A DNA stretch of 27,376 bases from positions 1 to 27,376 of the forward strand of contig CAZMHN010000011.1 of NCBI GenBank assembly GCA_964566145.1. The letters run 5' to 3'. This document shows positions 6,981-13,138 of the stretch, piece after piece (position 1 is the first letter of the stretch; every line of letters starts with the position of its first letter). Below the pieces are notes generated by a model. That model saw only the letters and a program-made list of their open reading frames with translations. It made no database searches and was not told the DNA's origin. The position numbers and the translations under genes were made by a program. This DNA comes from CAZMHN01 sp964566145. Lineage in GTDB: Bacteria; Patescibacteriota; Patescibacteriia; Veblenbacterales; UBA10138.

Positions 6981-8525
6981 TTACTTGCCGTTCTGCTTGA
7001 ACGTCACGACAGTCTCCCCTTCCGTAAGGCCGGACACGAGCTCAACCAGGCCGTCATCGCCCCGCAGGCCCACCGCCACGTCCTTCCGCACGACTTCCTG
7101 TCCCGCGAGCACCTCCACGTACGACTGCCGCTCCTCGTCGTACTTCACGGCCCGAAGCGGAATTACCAGCACATCCGGCTTCTCGACCGTGGTCATGTCA
7201 ACGTTCGCCGTCATGCCCGGCTTAATGCGCTCGTCGATGCCGTCGAACAGCACGGTAACCTCGTAATACACCACGTCCTGAATAACGGTGGAAGCGGGAT
7301 CTATGAACGAGATGTGTCCTGTAAAGTGTTCGGCCGAACCGAAGGCGTCCAGCGTCATGTCGGCGATCTGGCCCACCTTGAGCTTGGCGATGTCCGACTC
7401 CGGCACTTCCACGCTGATCTCATGGTTACCCTCGGACAGAATTACAATGACGGGACTGGCCAGCGACGTGGTTTCGCCCACTTCGTTGCCCACCTTGGTG
7501 ACCGTGCCGTTGACCGGCGCCGTAATACTGCGATCGGCCAGATCGGACTGCGCCCGGACAAGCGCGGCCTGCGCTGATTCCACTGCCGCTTCGGCGGCCA
7601 AAATGTCGTAAGACCTGGCCGGCGCCTTCACCTGGTCCAATCTTGATTGGGCTTCGGCCAGCGCACGCTCCGCCGCGTCCACCTGCTGCTTCTGCGTGGT
7701 CAGGGCGGTCTCGTAAGCCGCCTGATAGGTCGCGTAGCTGGAGCTGTTGGGATTCGGTATGCTCACGGTCCATGTGTCGCCGGCAAAAAGACTGCCGGTG
7801 GACGAGAACTGAATGCTCAAACCCCTGGTACCCATCGGCACCGAAGTAACGCGGCTCCCGGTCGCATTGATGGAAGTTTCCAAGCCAAAGTAGGAGAACG
7901 TGGGACTGGCCGAGTTCTCAATGCGGATGGTATAGTCGCCGCGCTCCGTGCCCTGGTATGTACCGGTCACGGCCAGCGTGGCAGTCGACAGGTTGCCGGC
8001 GTTGGCCACGGCCGTGGGCGCCAGACCCAGCCACTGCGCCAGGGCGTTGGTCACCGCCTGGGTTTGCGTCGACTTGGTGTTGGCAAGGGTCGTTTCGGCG
8101 GTCCGCACGGCGGCCTCATACACCGCTACGTCCTCATGCTTGGCGCCGGCGCGAAGCTTGTCCAAAGCGGCTTGAGCGCTCTTAAGATTCGCTTCAGCGG
8201 TCAACACCGCGCTCACGGCGTCGCCGGTATCCAGACTGGCCAAGCGCTGACCCGCGCTGACCGTATCCCCCACCTCCACGCCGATCTGCGCCAAACGGCC
8301 ACCTACCTTGAAATTCAAATTCACCTCATCGGCCGCCTCGACCGTCCCGGTGGCCGAGACCGTCTGCACGAGCGTTTGCCGCTTCACAACTTCGGTCGAA
8401 TAGTTGGGCTGGGCGTTCTTGTTCCTCTGGTAATTCACAAAAACGCCGATGACGACCACGATGAGAATCGGTATCCATACCTTCTTCATCTTCACTACGC
8501 GCCAGACTGACGATAGTACTGCCAT
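6981..8525 (-). CDS. MacA/HlyD-type membrane-fusion protein with inserted domain
   Basis: This 514-residue adaptor is anchored by an N-terminal helix (about 17-30, IPILIVVVIGVFV). It shows a first lipoyl half (about 60-102), alpha-helical hairpin segments rich in Ala/Glu (103-158 and 265-330), the second lipoyl half (APVNGTVTKVGNEVG, about 337-351), a beta-barrel and a membrane-proximal domain. Usual MacA is about 370-400 residues. The extra length is a stretch of roughly 100 residues (160-262) between the two arms of the hairpin, with beta-type sequence such as GDYTIRIENSASPTFSYFG. The start may instead be ATG 8489 (MKKVWIPIL); neither has a clear Shine-Dalgarno. It follows the AbrB-like gene by 24 nt. 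Confidence 0.9.
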   Translation of the reverse strand: MAVLSSVWRVVKMKKVWIPILIVVVIGVFVNYQRNKNAQPNYSTEVVKRQTLVQTVSATGTVEAADEVNLNFKVGGRLAQIGVEVGDTVSAGQRLASLDTGDAVSAVLTAEANLKSAQAALDKLRAGAKHEDVAVYEAAVRTAETTLANTKSTQTQAVTNALAQWLGLAPTAVANAGNLSTATLAVTGTYQGTERGDYTIRIENSASPTFSYFGLETSINATGSRVTSVPMGTRGLSIQFSSTGSLFAGDTWTVSIPNPNSSSYATYQAAYETALTTQKQQVDAAERALAEAQSRLDQVKAPARSYDILAAEAAVESAQAALVRAQSDLADRSITAPVNGTVTKVGNEVGETTSLASPVIVILSEGNHEISVEVPESDIAKLKVGQIADMTLDAFGSAEHFTGHISFIDPASTVIQDVVYYEVTVLFDGIDERIKPGMTANVDMTTVEKPDVLVIPLRAVKYDEERQSYVEVLAGQEVVRKDVAVGLRGDDGLVELVSGLTEGETVVTFKQNGK

Positions 8526-8549
8526 AGGTTGCTGTTTCGTTACTGCTGA

Positions 8550-8795
8550 TTAAGATTTGATAGCACCGAACTTCTTCACCATCTCCCTCACGAACCCCTT
8601 CATGTTCCGCATGGGCATCATGAACAGGGGCCCGGCCGGATGTACGAACACGACCAGCTTATCCCCTGCCCGGATCTTGGCGTACTTGCGAACGTTCGAG
8701 GGAATTACCACCTGCCCGCGTTCCCCCATGGTTGAAGTGCCCATGGCTTCGAGCTTCGGCTGCCATACGCGCCTGGACCGTATCCGGTTCGCCAT
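8550..8795 (-). CDS. AbrB/SpoVT-type transcriptional regulator
   Basis: The 81-residue protein has a swapped-hairpin AbrB DNA-binding domain: GTSTMGERGQVVIPSNVRKY then AKIRAGDKLVVFVHPAGPLF, residues about 19-60, with the conserved G-x-V-x-I-P and aGDkL elements. An 18-residue N-terminal extension precedes it and a basic helix follows (GFVREMVKKFGAIKS). AbrB-fold proteins bind DNA as dimers and are often autoregulators. It is the first gene of an export operon, with a consensus promoter and a perfect palindrome 24-39 bp upstream of its ATG, so it probably controls the transporter. No Shine-Dalgarno is visible. Confidence 0.88.
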   Translation of the reverse strand: MANRIRSRRVWQPKLEAMGTSTMGERGQVVIPSNVRKYAKIRAGDKLVVFVHPAGPLFMMPMRNMKGFVREMVKKFGAIKS

Positions 8796-8818
8796 AGAGA
8801 TGTCGTGAAGTATGAAAA

Positions 8819-8834
8819 ATATGAATTATCATAT
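8819..8834. promoter_or_regulatory. Palindromic operator candidate of the AbrB-led operon
   Basis: ATATGA-ATTA-TCATAT is a perfect 6-4-6 inverted repeat located 2 bp downstream of the -10 box, covering the expected transcription start. The position is right for a repressor site; the AbrB-like protein encoded next is the obvious candidate ligand (inference). Confidence 0.65.
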
Positions 8835-8836
8835 AA

Positions 8837-8865
8837 AGTATACCCATTTTTTGACTGATTGTCAA
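8837..8865 (-). promoter_or_regulatory. Consensus promoter of the AbrB/MacAB-type operon
   Basis: TTGACA (8860-8865), exactly 17 bp, TATACT (8837-8842) on the minus strand. This is one of the strongest promoters in the window, compatible with high expression unless repressed. Confidence 0.9.
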
Positions 8866-8899
8866 TGACTGCCGGCGCACCCGCAAAAACGCCGAGGCA

Positions 8900-8929
8900 T
8901 TGCCTGCCTCCCCCCGCTAACGCTACACT
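8900..8929 (+). promoter_or_regulatory. Promoter giving a probable leaderless mRNA
   Basis: TTGCCT (8900-8905), 18 bp, TACACT (8924-8929). The expected start of transcription, 7 nt after the -10 box, coincides with ATG 8936 of the Cys-rich gene, which has no Shine-Dalgarno. Confidence 0.55.
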
Positions 8930-8935
8930 ATGCCC

Positions 8936-9100
8936 ATGTCCAGTTGCAGCACCTGCCGCCGCCCGACCTACGGGTTCAAATGCAAGCAATGCGGCAAAGA
9001 AATGAACTCCGTCGAGGAGTACCACGCCTGCGGGCGCGAGAAAATCGAGCCTAAGTGTTCGTCGTGCGGCAGGGTGCAGACCGAGTGCACCTGCGGATAA
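8936..9100 (+). CDS. 54-residue Cys-rich zinc-binding protein
   Basis: The product reads MSSCSTCRRPTYGFKCKQCG, then KEMNSVEEYHACGREKIEPK and CSSCGRVQTECTCG. It contains ten Cys and one His, arranged as CSTC, CKQC, HACG, CSSC and CTC, enough for two zinc sites. This layout resembles a small zinc-ribbon family that I know from Patescibacteria genomes, of unknown role; that link is from memory of the motif layout. A second in-frame ATG at 8930 would add two residues but overlaps the -10 box; the promoter geometry favours 8936. The gene is monocistronic and divergent from the AbrB-led operon. Confidence 0.75.
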   Translation: MSSCSTCRRPTYGFKCKQCGKEMNSVEEYHACGREKIEPKCSSCGRVQTECTCG

Positions 9101-9108
9101 GCGCCCTT

Positions 9109-9130
9109 GTTGCTTTTCTAGAAAAGCAAC
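9109..9130. repeat. Perfect 22-bp palindrome after the Cys-rich gene
   Basis: GTTGCTTTTCT (9109-9119) and AGAAAAGCAAC (9120-9130) form an uninterrupted palindrome with no spacer. It lies 9 nt after the stop of the Cys-rich gene. It is not followed by a U-tract. It could be a 3' stabilising hairpin, a bidirectional transcription stop or a protein-binding site. Confidence 0.8.
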
Positions 9131-9132
9131 GC

Positions 9133-9153
9133 AAAAGCCGCCGGGCGCGGCGG
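9133..9153 (-). terminator. Probable terminator of the pilus/EamA operon
   Basis: CCGCCG (9138-9143) pairs with CGGCGG (9148-9153) over a 4-nt loop; read leftward the stem is followed by CTTTTGCG. It lies 25 nt past the stop of the 9179-10228 gene. The U-tract is short. Confidence 0.6.
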
Positions 9154-9178
9154 ACGGACCCCGCGACGGAAAGGACGC

Positions 9179-10228
9179 CTATAAAGGTTCCGGCCGAGCC
9201 GCCTCCCACCCCTGCGGCACGTCGCAGGGCGTGGGGAAATCGCGCTCCTCGCCTGTTTCGGGATTACGCGCAGGAGTTATGACCTGAATGCACGCCGTAC
9301 CGTTGCCGCCGGCCGTTGGCAGGCCGGGTACAGGAATGGCGCAGATTTCGGCAAGCTCGCCCAAGCTCGTCATTTCGTAGTATCCGGATTCGGCCGGCTT
9401 AGGCACGGGCAAGCGCGATTCCGCCAATCGCTCCGGCGGATTGACCACCAGCAAACGGCTGTCGAGCCGGTAGTCCACGCCATACTCTGAACCAACATTG
9501 AACGCTACGATGCGTCCGGAGGCCGCGTCCACAACGGCATTCTGCTGACAGCTCGTACCGCAGGCCCAGCTTGCCACCGCGTAATGCCCGGCGAAATTCG
9601 GTCCTCCCGCCTGCGCCGCCGTTATGGCTGTAAGAAATTCGCGAGCGGCCGGTTCGCTGGTGAAATCCACTACGGCCGGCACGCCGGCATGTGCGGGCCC
9701 GGCGGGGTAATCCTCGAACACTGGCAGATCCCGACATGCGACGGCCGCGGCCGACTCACGCTCCCGGTGCGGCAAGAAAGAAAATCGGAAAGACTCCAGC
9801 GCTAAGGGCACGAGCTGCATCGCGCGGTAGTATGCCACGGCAGTTTCTCCCTGGTACGGATTACTCACTGCCCAATGAGCGTAGAACACATCGCTCCCGC
9901 GCCGGCCCAGCTCCCTTACGCGCTGGGGCTCTTGCGCGTACCGCGCCTGCCACGAAACGTCATTCAAAACCCCGACCTCGAACATGAACTCAGGCGTTGC
10001 TTCGGGAGCACGGAACCAGAATTCAGTCCGGCTCCCCTGCTCAAACTCCCTGGCGTAGTACTGCCCGGCCCACTCACCGGGGAGCTCCAGGCTGAATCCG
10101 TACGCGTAGTTCACGTACCGCGCCGGCTCTGGCGAAGAACGGCGCGCCTCGTACCACAGCAATCCCAGGCTCGCCGCCATCAGCGCCGCGGCGGCAACCG
10201 CAACCATGACCCCGTCAGAAATACGCAT
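9179..10228 (-). CDS. Membrane-anchored extracytoplasmic hypothetical protein
   Basis: This 349-residue protein has one N-terminal membrane segment (VMVAVAAAALMAASLGLLWY) and then an extracytoplasmic body. Two parts are visible: an N-terminal PsbP/lipoprotein-like half starting YAYGFSLELPGEW, and a C-terminal half containing GGPNFAGHYAVASWACGTSC, a motif I recognise from uncharacterised exported proteins of many bacteria, followed by VVDAASGRIVAFN. Six Cys in the C-terminal half (ACRD, CGTSC, EICA, TACI, PTPC) suggest disulfides outside the cell. The start may also be GTG 10240; ATG 10228 has GGGTGGA 9 nt upstream. It lies 18 nt behind the EamA gene, so it is the last gene of that operon. Function unknown. 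Confidence 0.75.
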   Translation of the reverse strand: MRISDGVMVAVAAAALMAASLGLLWYEARRSSPEPARYVNYAYGFSLELPGEWAGQYYAREFEQGSRTEFWFRAPEATPEFMFEVGVLNDVSWQARYAQEPQRVRELGRRGSDVFYAHWAVSNPYQGETAVAYYRAMQLVPLALESFRFSFLPHRERESAAAVACRDLPVFEDYPAGPAHAGVPAVVDFTSEPAAREFLTAITAAQAGGPNFAGHYAVASWACGTSCQQNAVVDAASGRIVAFNVGSEYGVDYRLDSRLLVVNPPERLAESRLPVPKPAESGYYEMTSLGELAEICAIPVPGLPTAGGNGTACIQVITPARNPETGEERDFPTPCDVPQGWEAARPEPL

Positions 10229-10246
10229 ATGGAATTCCACCCGTAA

Positions 10247-11119
10247 TCATATAACTATCAGGCCGGCTCCCACCACCATAACCGCACAAGCCGCCACTTT
10301 GCGCCACAGGTTGTGTTCGTGGAACAGCTCGCCGCCTATGATCGTGGCGAACAGCGCCGACGACCGTTTTATGGCTATGACCAGTCCTATGCTGGCCAAA
10401 ATCACGGCCTGGGCCTGAAAAAAACGGTACAGAACCGTGATGACGGCTATAAGCAGAATGAGGCCTCCCTCGGCCTTGAACGTATGCCGTATGTCCCGCC
10501 ACCCGCCGTACCGAAGAGTTACGAACGCCAGGAAAGTGGCGGCCACGAACACGTGGACCAGCACTATGTAAGCCGAGGGATTCAGCCCGAAACGAGAGAG
10601 CACCACGCGATCGAACAAGGAACTCACACTGTACAGAAGCATGGCTAAGGCCACGTAACGTACATGGCGCGACTCAAAGAACGAACGCCACGTGCCCTTG
10701 AATTCCGGAGCGGCGGCCAGTTCAAGCGCGTACGTGCCAAGTATCATGCACCCAACGCCTATGACCTGTTTCAGGCTTAGCTGTTCGCCAAGCAGGTAAA
10801 AAGCTAGAACGGCGACCACTCCGGGTTCGGCCACGAGCAAAGGCGAAACCGTGCTCACCTCAAGATGCCGCATGGCTTTGGTAATCAGGAGAAAAGAACC
10901 CGCGGCCATGACCGCCACGCCGGCGACCAAAGCCGCGGCCGGAACAGTTACGGTTGAAAAATCCGCCACGGGCAGGAACGACAGCGACACTGCCAGCGCC
11001 GCCAGCGACAGTGCGGCCGAAAAAGAGGCGGCATGTTCTTGCCTGAGCGACTTTTTTTCCAGTATGGCCGCCGTAGCAGTCAATCCGGCCGCCAGAAAAG
11101 CGAACGCGTACCAGGGCAT
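10247..11119 (-). CDS. EamA/DMT-superfamily transporter
   Basis: This 290-residue integral membrane protein has about ten helices in two EamA repeats. The helix before the midpoint carries the EamA-typical STVSPLLVAEPGVVAVLAFY then LLGEQLSLKQVIGVGCMILG; the second repeat contains IKRSSALFATIIGGELFHE. Such permeases move small metabolites (amino acids, nucleotide sugars, drugs) across the inner membrane by exchange or proton coupling; the substrate cannot be read from sequence. It starts 3 nt after the pseudopilin stop, so it is translated in the same operon, although a functional link with the pilus genes is not obvious. Confidence 0.88.
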   Translation of the reverse strand: MPWYAFAFLAAGLTATAAILEKKSLRQEHAASFSAALSLAALAVSLSFLPVADFSTVTVPAAALVAGVAVMAAGSFLLITKAMRHLEVSTVSPLLVAEPGVVAVLAFYLLGEQLSLKQVIGVGCMILGTYALELAAAPEFKGTWRSFFESRHVRYVALAMLLYSVSSLFDRVVLSRFGLNPSAYIVLVHVFVAATFLAFVTLRYGGWRDIRHTFKAEGGLILLIAVITVLYRFFQAQAVILASIGLVIAIKRSSALFATIIGGELFHEHNLWRKVAACAVMVVGAGLIVI

Positions 11120-11122
11120 GCG

Positions 11123-11617
11123 CTAGTTCGAGAACTGGAAGTAGAGCGGAGAGCCGTTCCAGCCGTCGGCGGCCGCGCGCAATACGCCTTGTCCCCTGCC
11201 CGGGGCGGGAACGGTAAGCGCCGGCAGTGTAACGGGCTCTTCCGCGTTCTCCAAGTTGGCGTACAGCACGCACCTGTTGCCCTCCTCCACTAGGTATCTG
11301 TAATTGGTCTGGCTGTCACTGCCCGTTTTGGGGTCTTGGGGCGTCTGGCCAAGGAACGCGGCGTACTGCGGGTACCTGAGCTTCATCTCATCCACTATCT
11401 GAGCCAGGTCGTAGTCGCCGTACCCGGCGTTCGGCGTGTAACACGACAGCGCCAGGAACCTGCCGATCTGCGCCAGGTCGGCCTTGCGTTTAGTGTCGCG
11501 CGCCTTGTCGCGCGCCCCTCCGAGGTACACGAACGCCAAAGAGGCCAATACGCCTATGATGGCCACCGTCACCAGCACTTCCAAAAGCGTGAATCCGCGC
11601 CGCTTCATTTCTACCAT
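11123..11617 (-). CDS. Type IV pilin-like/pseudopilin protein (GspG-like)
   Basis: This 164-residue protein carries a class III prepilin signal: MVEMKRRG cut before FTLLEVLVTVAIIGVLASLA, with the conserved Glu at +5. The basic leader, hydrophobic helix and KARDTKRKADLAQIGRFLAL segment match GspG/PilE-like pseudopilins. The C-terminal globular domain has NYRYLVEEGNRCVLYANLEN and two Cys. It would assemble into a pilus or pseudopilus using the ATPase encoded just upstream, whose stop codon TAG overlaps this ATG (ATGGTAG). ATG 11608 just after the stop is an alternative, giving the leader MKRRG. No prepilin peptidase or PilC is in the window. Confidence 0.93.
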   Translation of the reverse strand: MVEMKRRGFTLLEVLVTVAIIGVLASLAFVYLGGARDKARDTKRKADLAQIGRFLALSCYTPNAGYGDYDLAQIVDEMKLRYPQYAAFLGQTPQDPKTGSDSQTNYRYLVEEGNRCVLYANLENAEEPVTLPALTVPAPGRGQGVLRAAADGWNGSPLYFQFSN

Positions 11618-12792
11618 TTTGATCCGATAACGCGCACCAATTCGGCCACCGTAGTGGCGCCTGACCTTACTTTGGCCAGTGACGCTTCGTGCAGAGTGAC
11701 GCTGACCTTCTGGTGCACCAAGTTCCTGAGGGTGGCCGCGTCATGCTCCTCAATGATGGCGGTACGGATGTCGTCATCGAAAAGCACAACCTCGTAAATG
11801 CCTATGCGGCCGCGGTAGCCGGTCTGGTGGCACTCCAGACAGCCTGCGCCAATGAAGAACTCCTGCTGTTTGGCTTCGTCCCCGAAGAACCGCTGTTCCA
11901 GCTCGCCGGCTGGCGCCGGCGCCCGGCAGGCCTGACAAATCTTCCTTACCAGCCGCGTGGACACGACGCCGTTCAGCGCATGCGCCACGACCGACCGGGG
12001 TATGCCCATTTCAATGAGGCGTATGACCAAGCCGGCCACGTCGAAAGTATGGAAGGTGGAAAAAACCAGGCTCCCAGTGAGCGCGGCCTGGAATGCGCTC
12101 TGCGCAGTTTCACTGTCGCGTATTTCGCCGAGCATGACCACATCAGGGTCTTGCCTGACCGCGGCCCGCATGCCGCGCGCGAACGTGAATCCGACCGACT
12201 CGTTCACTTGCAGCTGGCGCACGTTCGGCATCTGGAACTCCACCGGGTCCTCCAGCGTGATGATGTTCCTTTCCGCGTTGTTCACGGCGTTCAGCATGGA
12301 GTACAGAAGCGTGGTTTTGCCTGAACCTATCTGTCCCGTAATAAGGTTTATGCCGTACGGACTAGTGAGCATGCGCTGAACGCGCTCGAGCTGTTCCGCC
12401 TCGAATCCAAGATTCTCCACCGCGAGCACCAGATTCTCACGGTTGAACAGCCTTAAAACTACTGCTTGACCGAGGACCGTGGGCACCGTAGACACGCGTA
12501 CGTTGTAAACCACGTTGTTGTACGCGAACTCGAAATGGCCGTCCTGAGGCAGGCGGTGCTGGAACAGATCCATCTCCGCCAGCACTTTGATGCGGGACGT
12601 GATGGCATCCTGCGGCAAGCCCGTAAGGCCCTTTACCTGATACAGCAGGCCGTCAACCCGGAAACGGACGTTGAATACCTCGCCGTCCGGCTCGAAGTGC
12701 ACGTCCGAAGCGCGGTAATCTATCGCGCTACAGAGGATTTTATCCATGACGTTCGAGGACGTCTGGGTCACCACATTGGGTGCACTGGCCAT
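11611..12792 (-). CDS. Type IV pilus/type II secretion assembly ATPase (PilB/GspE family)
   Basis: This hexameric cytoplasmic ATPase drives pilin polymerisation. At 393 residues it lacks the N-terminal N1/N2 domain of full PilB/GspE (about 560) but keeps N3 with YRASDVHFEP, Walker A GQIGSGKTT (153-161), Asp box ITLEDPVE (about 178-185), Walker B VVMLGEIRD (208-216), the His box FSTFHTFD and the tetracysteine zinc motif (C276, C279, C308, C311). In Walker A, Gln-Ile replaces the common Pro-Thr, leaving GSGKTT intact. Its mRNA may be leaderless: TAGAAT lies 6 nt before the ATG and no Shine-Dalgarno exists. First gene of the operon with pseudopilin, EamA and an exported protein. Confidence 0.93.
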   Translation of the reverse strand: MASAPNVVTQTSSNVMDKILCSAIDYRASDVHFEPDGEVFNVRFRVDGLLYQVKGLTGLPQDAITSRIKVLAEMDLFQHRLPQDGHFEFAYNNVVYNVRVSTVPTVLGQAVVLRLFNRENLVLAVENLGFEAEQLERVQRMLTSPYGINLITGQIGSGKTTLLYSMLNAVNNAERNIITLEDPVEFQMPNVRQLQVNESVGFTFARGMRAAVRQDPDVVMLGEIRDSETAQSAFQAALTGSLVFSTFHTFDVAGLVIRLIEMGIPRSVVAHALNGVVSTRLVRKICQACRAPAPAGELEQRFFGDEAKQQEFFIGAGCLECHQTGYRGRIGIYEVVLFDDDIRTAIIEEHDAATLRNLVHQKVSVTLHEASLAKVRSGATTVAELVRVIGSKW

Positions 12793-12798
12793 GCATAT

Positions 12799-12804
12799 AT
12801 TCTA
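12799..12804 (-). promoter_or_regulatory. Extended -10 box before the pilus ATPase gene
   Basis: On the minus strand TGTGGTAGAAT reads as an extended -10 (TG then TAGAAT) six nt before the ATG; no good -35 is visible at 16-18 bp. The predicted start of transcription coincides with the start codon. Confidence 0.45.
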
Positions 12805-12904
12805 CCACAGCCCCAAAGGGCGGCCTATGGCGGCGCTGTACCCATATGCCTGCGCCAACTCGGCCTCTTTCTCGCGCCCTTCAAATCCCGAGGCATCTAC
12901 ATCA

Positions 12905-12946
12905 AAGACAAAATACCCTACCCCACAGGGTAAGGTATTTTGTCTT
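12905..12946. terminator. Very long terminator hairpin abutting tRNA-Glu
   Basis: AAGACAAAATACC-c-TACCC (12905-12923) pairs with GGGTA-a-GGTATTTTGTCTT (12928-12946), an 18-bp stem with one mismatch and a 4-nt loop. The outer strand T-tracts (TATTTTGTCTT) serve as U-tract in both directions, so it can stop tRNA transcription (minus strand) and any plus-strand read-through. The stem begins at the last base of the tRNA CCA end. Confidence 0.85.
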
Positions 12947-13023
12947 GGTACCGGTATCGGGATTTGAACCCGAGTTTTCGCCGTGAGAGGGCGACGTCCT
13001 GGACCGGGCTAGACGATACCGGC
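12946..13023 (-). tRNA. tRNA-Glu (anticodon CTC)
   Basis: The minus strand folds as a 78-nt cloverleaf: acceptor GCCGGTA with TACCGGT (one G-U at the end), D-arm GTCT...GAC, anticodon stem TCGCC/GGCGA with loop CTCTCAC giving CTC (12985-12987), and T-arm TCGGG-TTCAAAT-CCCGA. The 3' end carries an encoded discriminator A and CCA. It closely follows the E. coli tRNA-Glu pattern in the D and anticodon arms. A promoter was not identified; it may be read through from the 13139-14434 gene. Confidence 0.95.
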
Positions 13024-13138
13024 CAAACAACTGCCGAAGGCCCCTATCTGAGAGCTAACTAAGAATAAGCATTTCGAAGCTTATCGTCAACCCTAAAAGC
13101 ATTCCCGACGCGCAGTCGGTCCGCTTTTACTATGACAG

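Noticed and set aside
7647..8510. 287-codon plus-strand frame opposite the adaptor
   Set aside because: Arg/Gly/His-rich shadow with no ribosome site; the adaptor is on the other strand.
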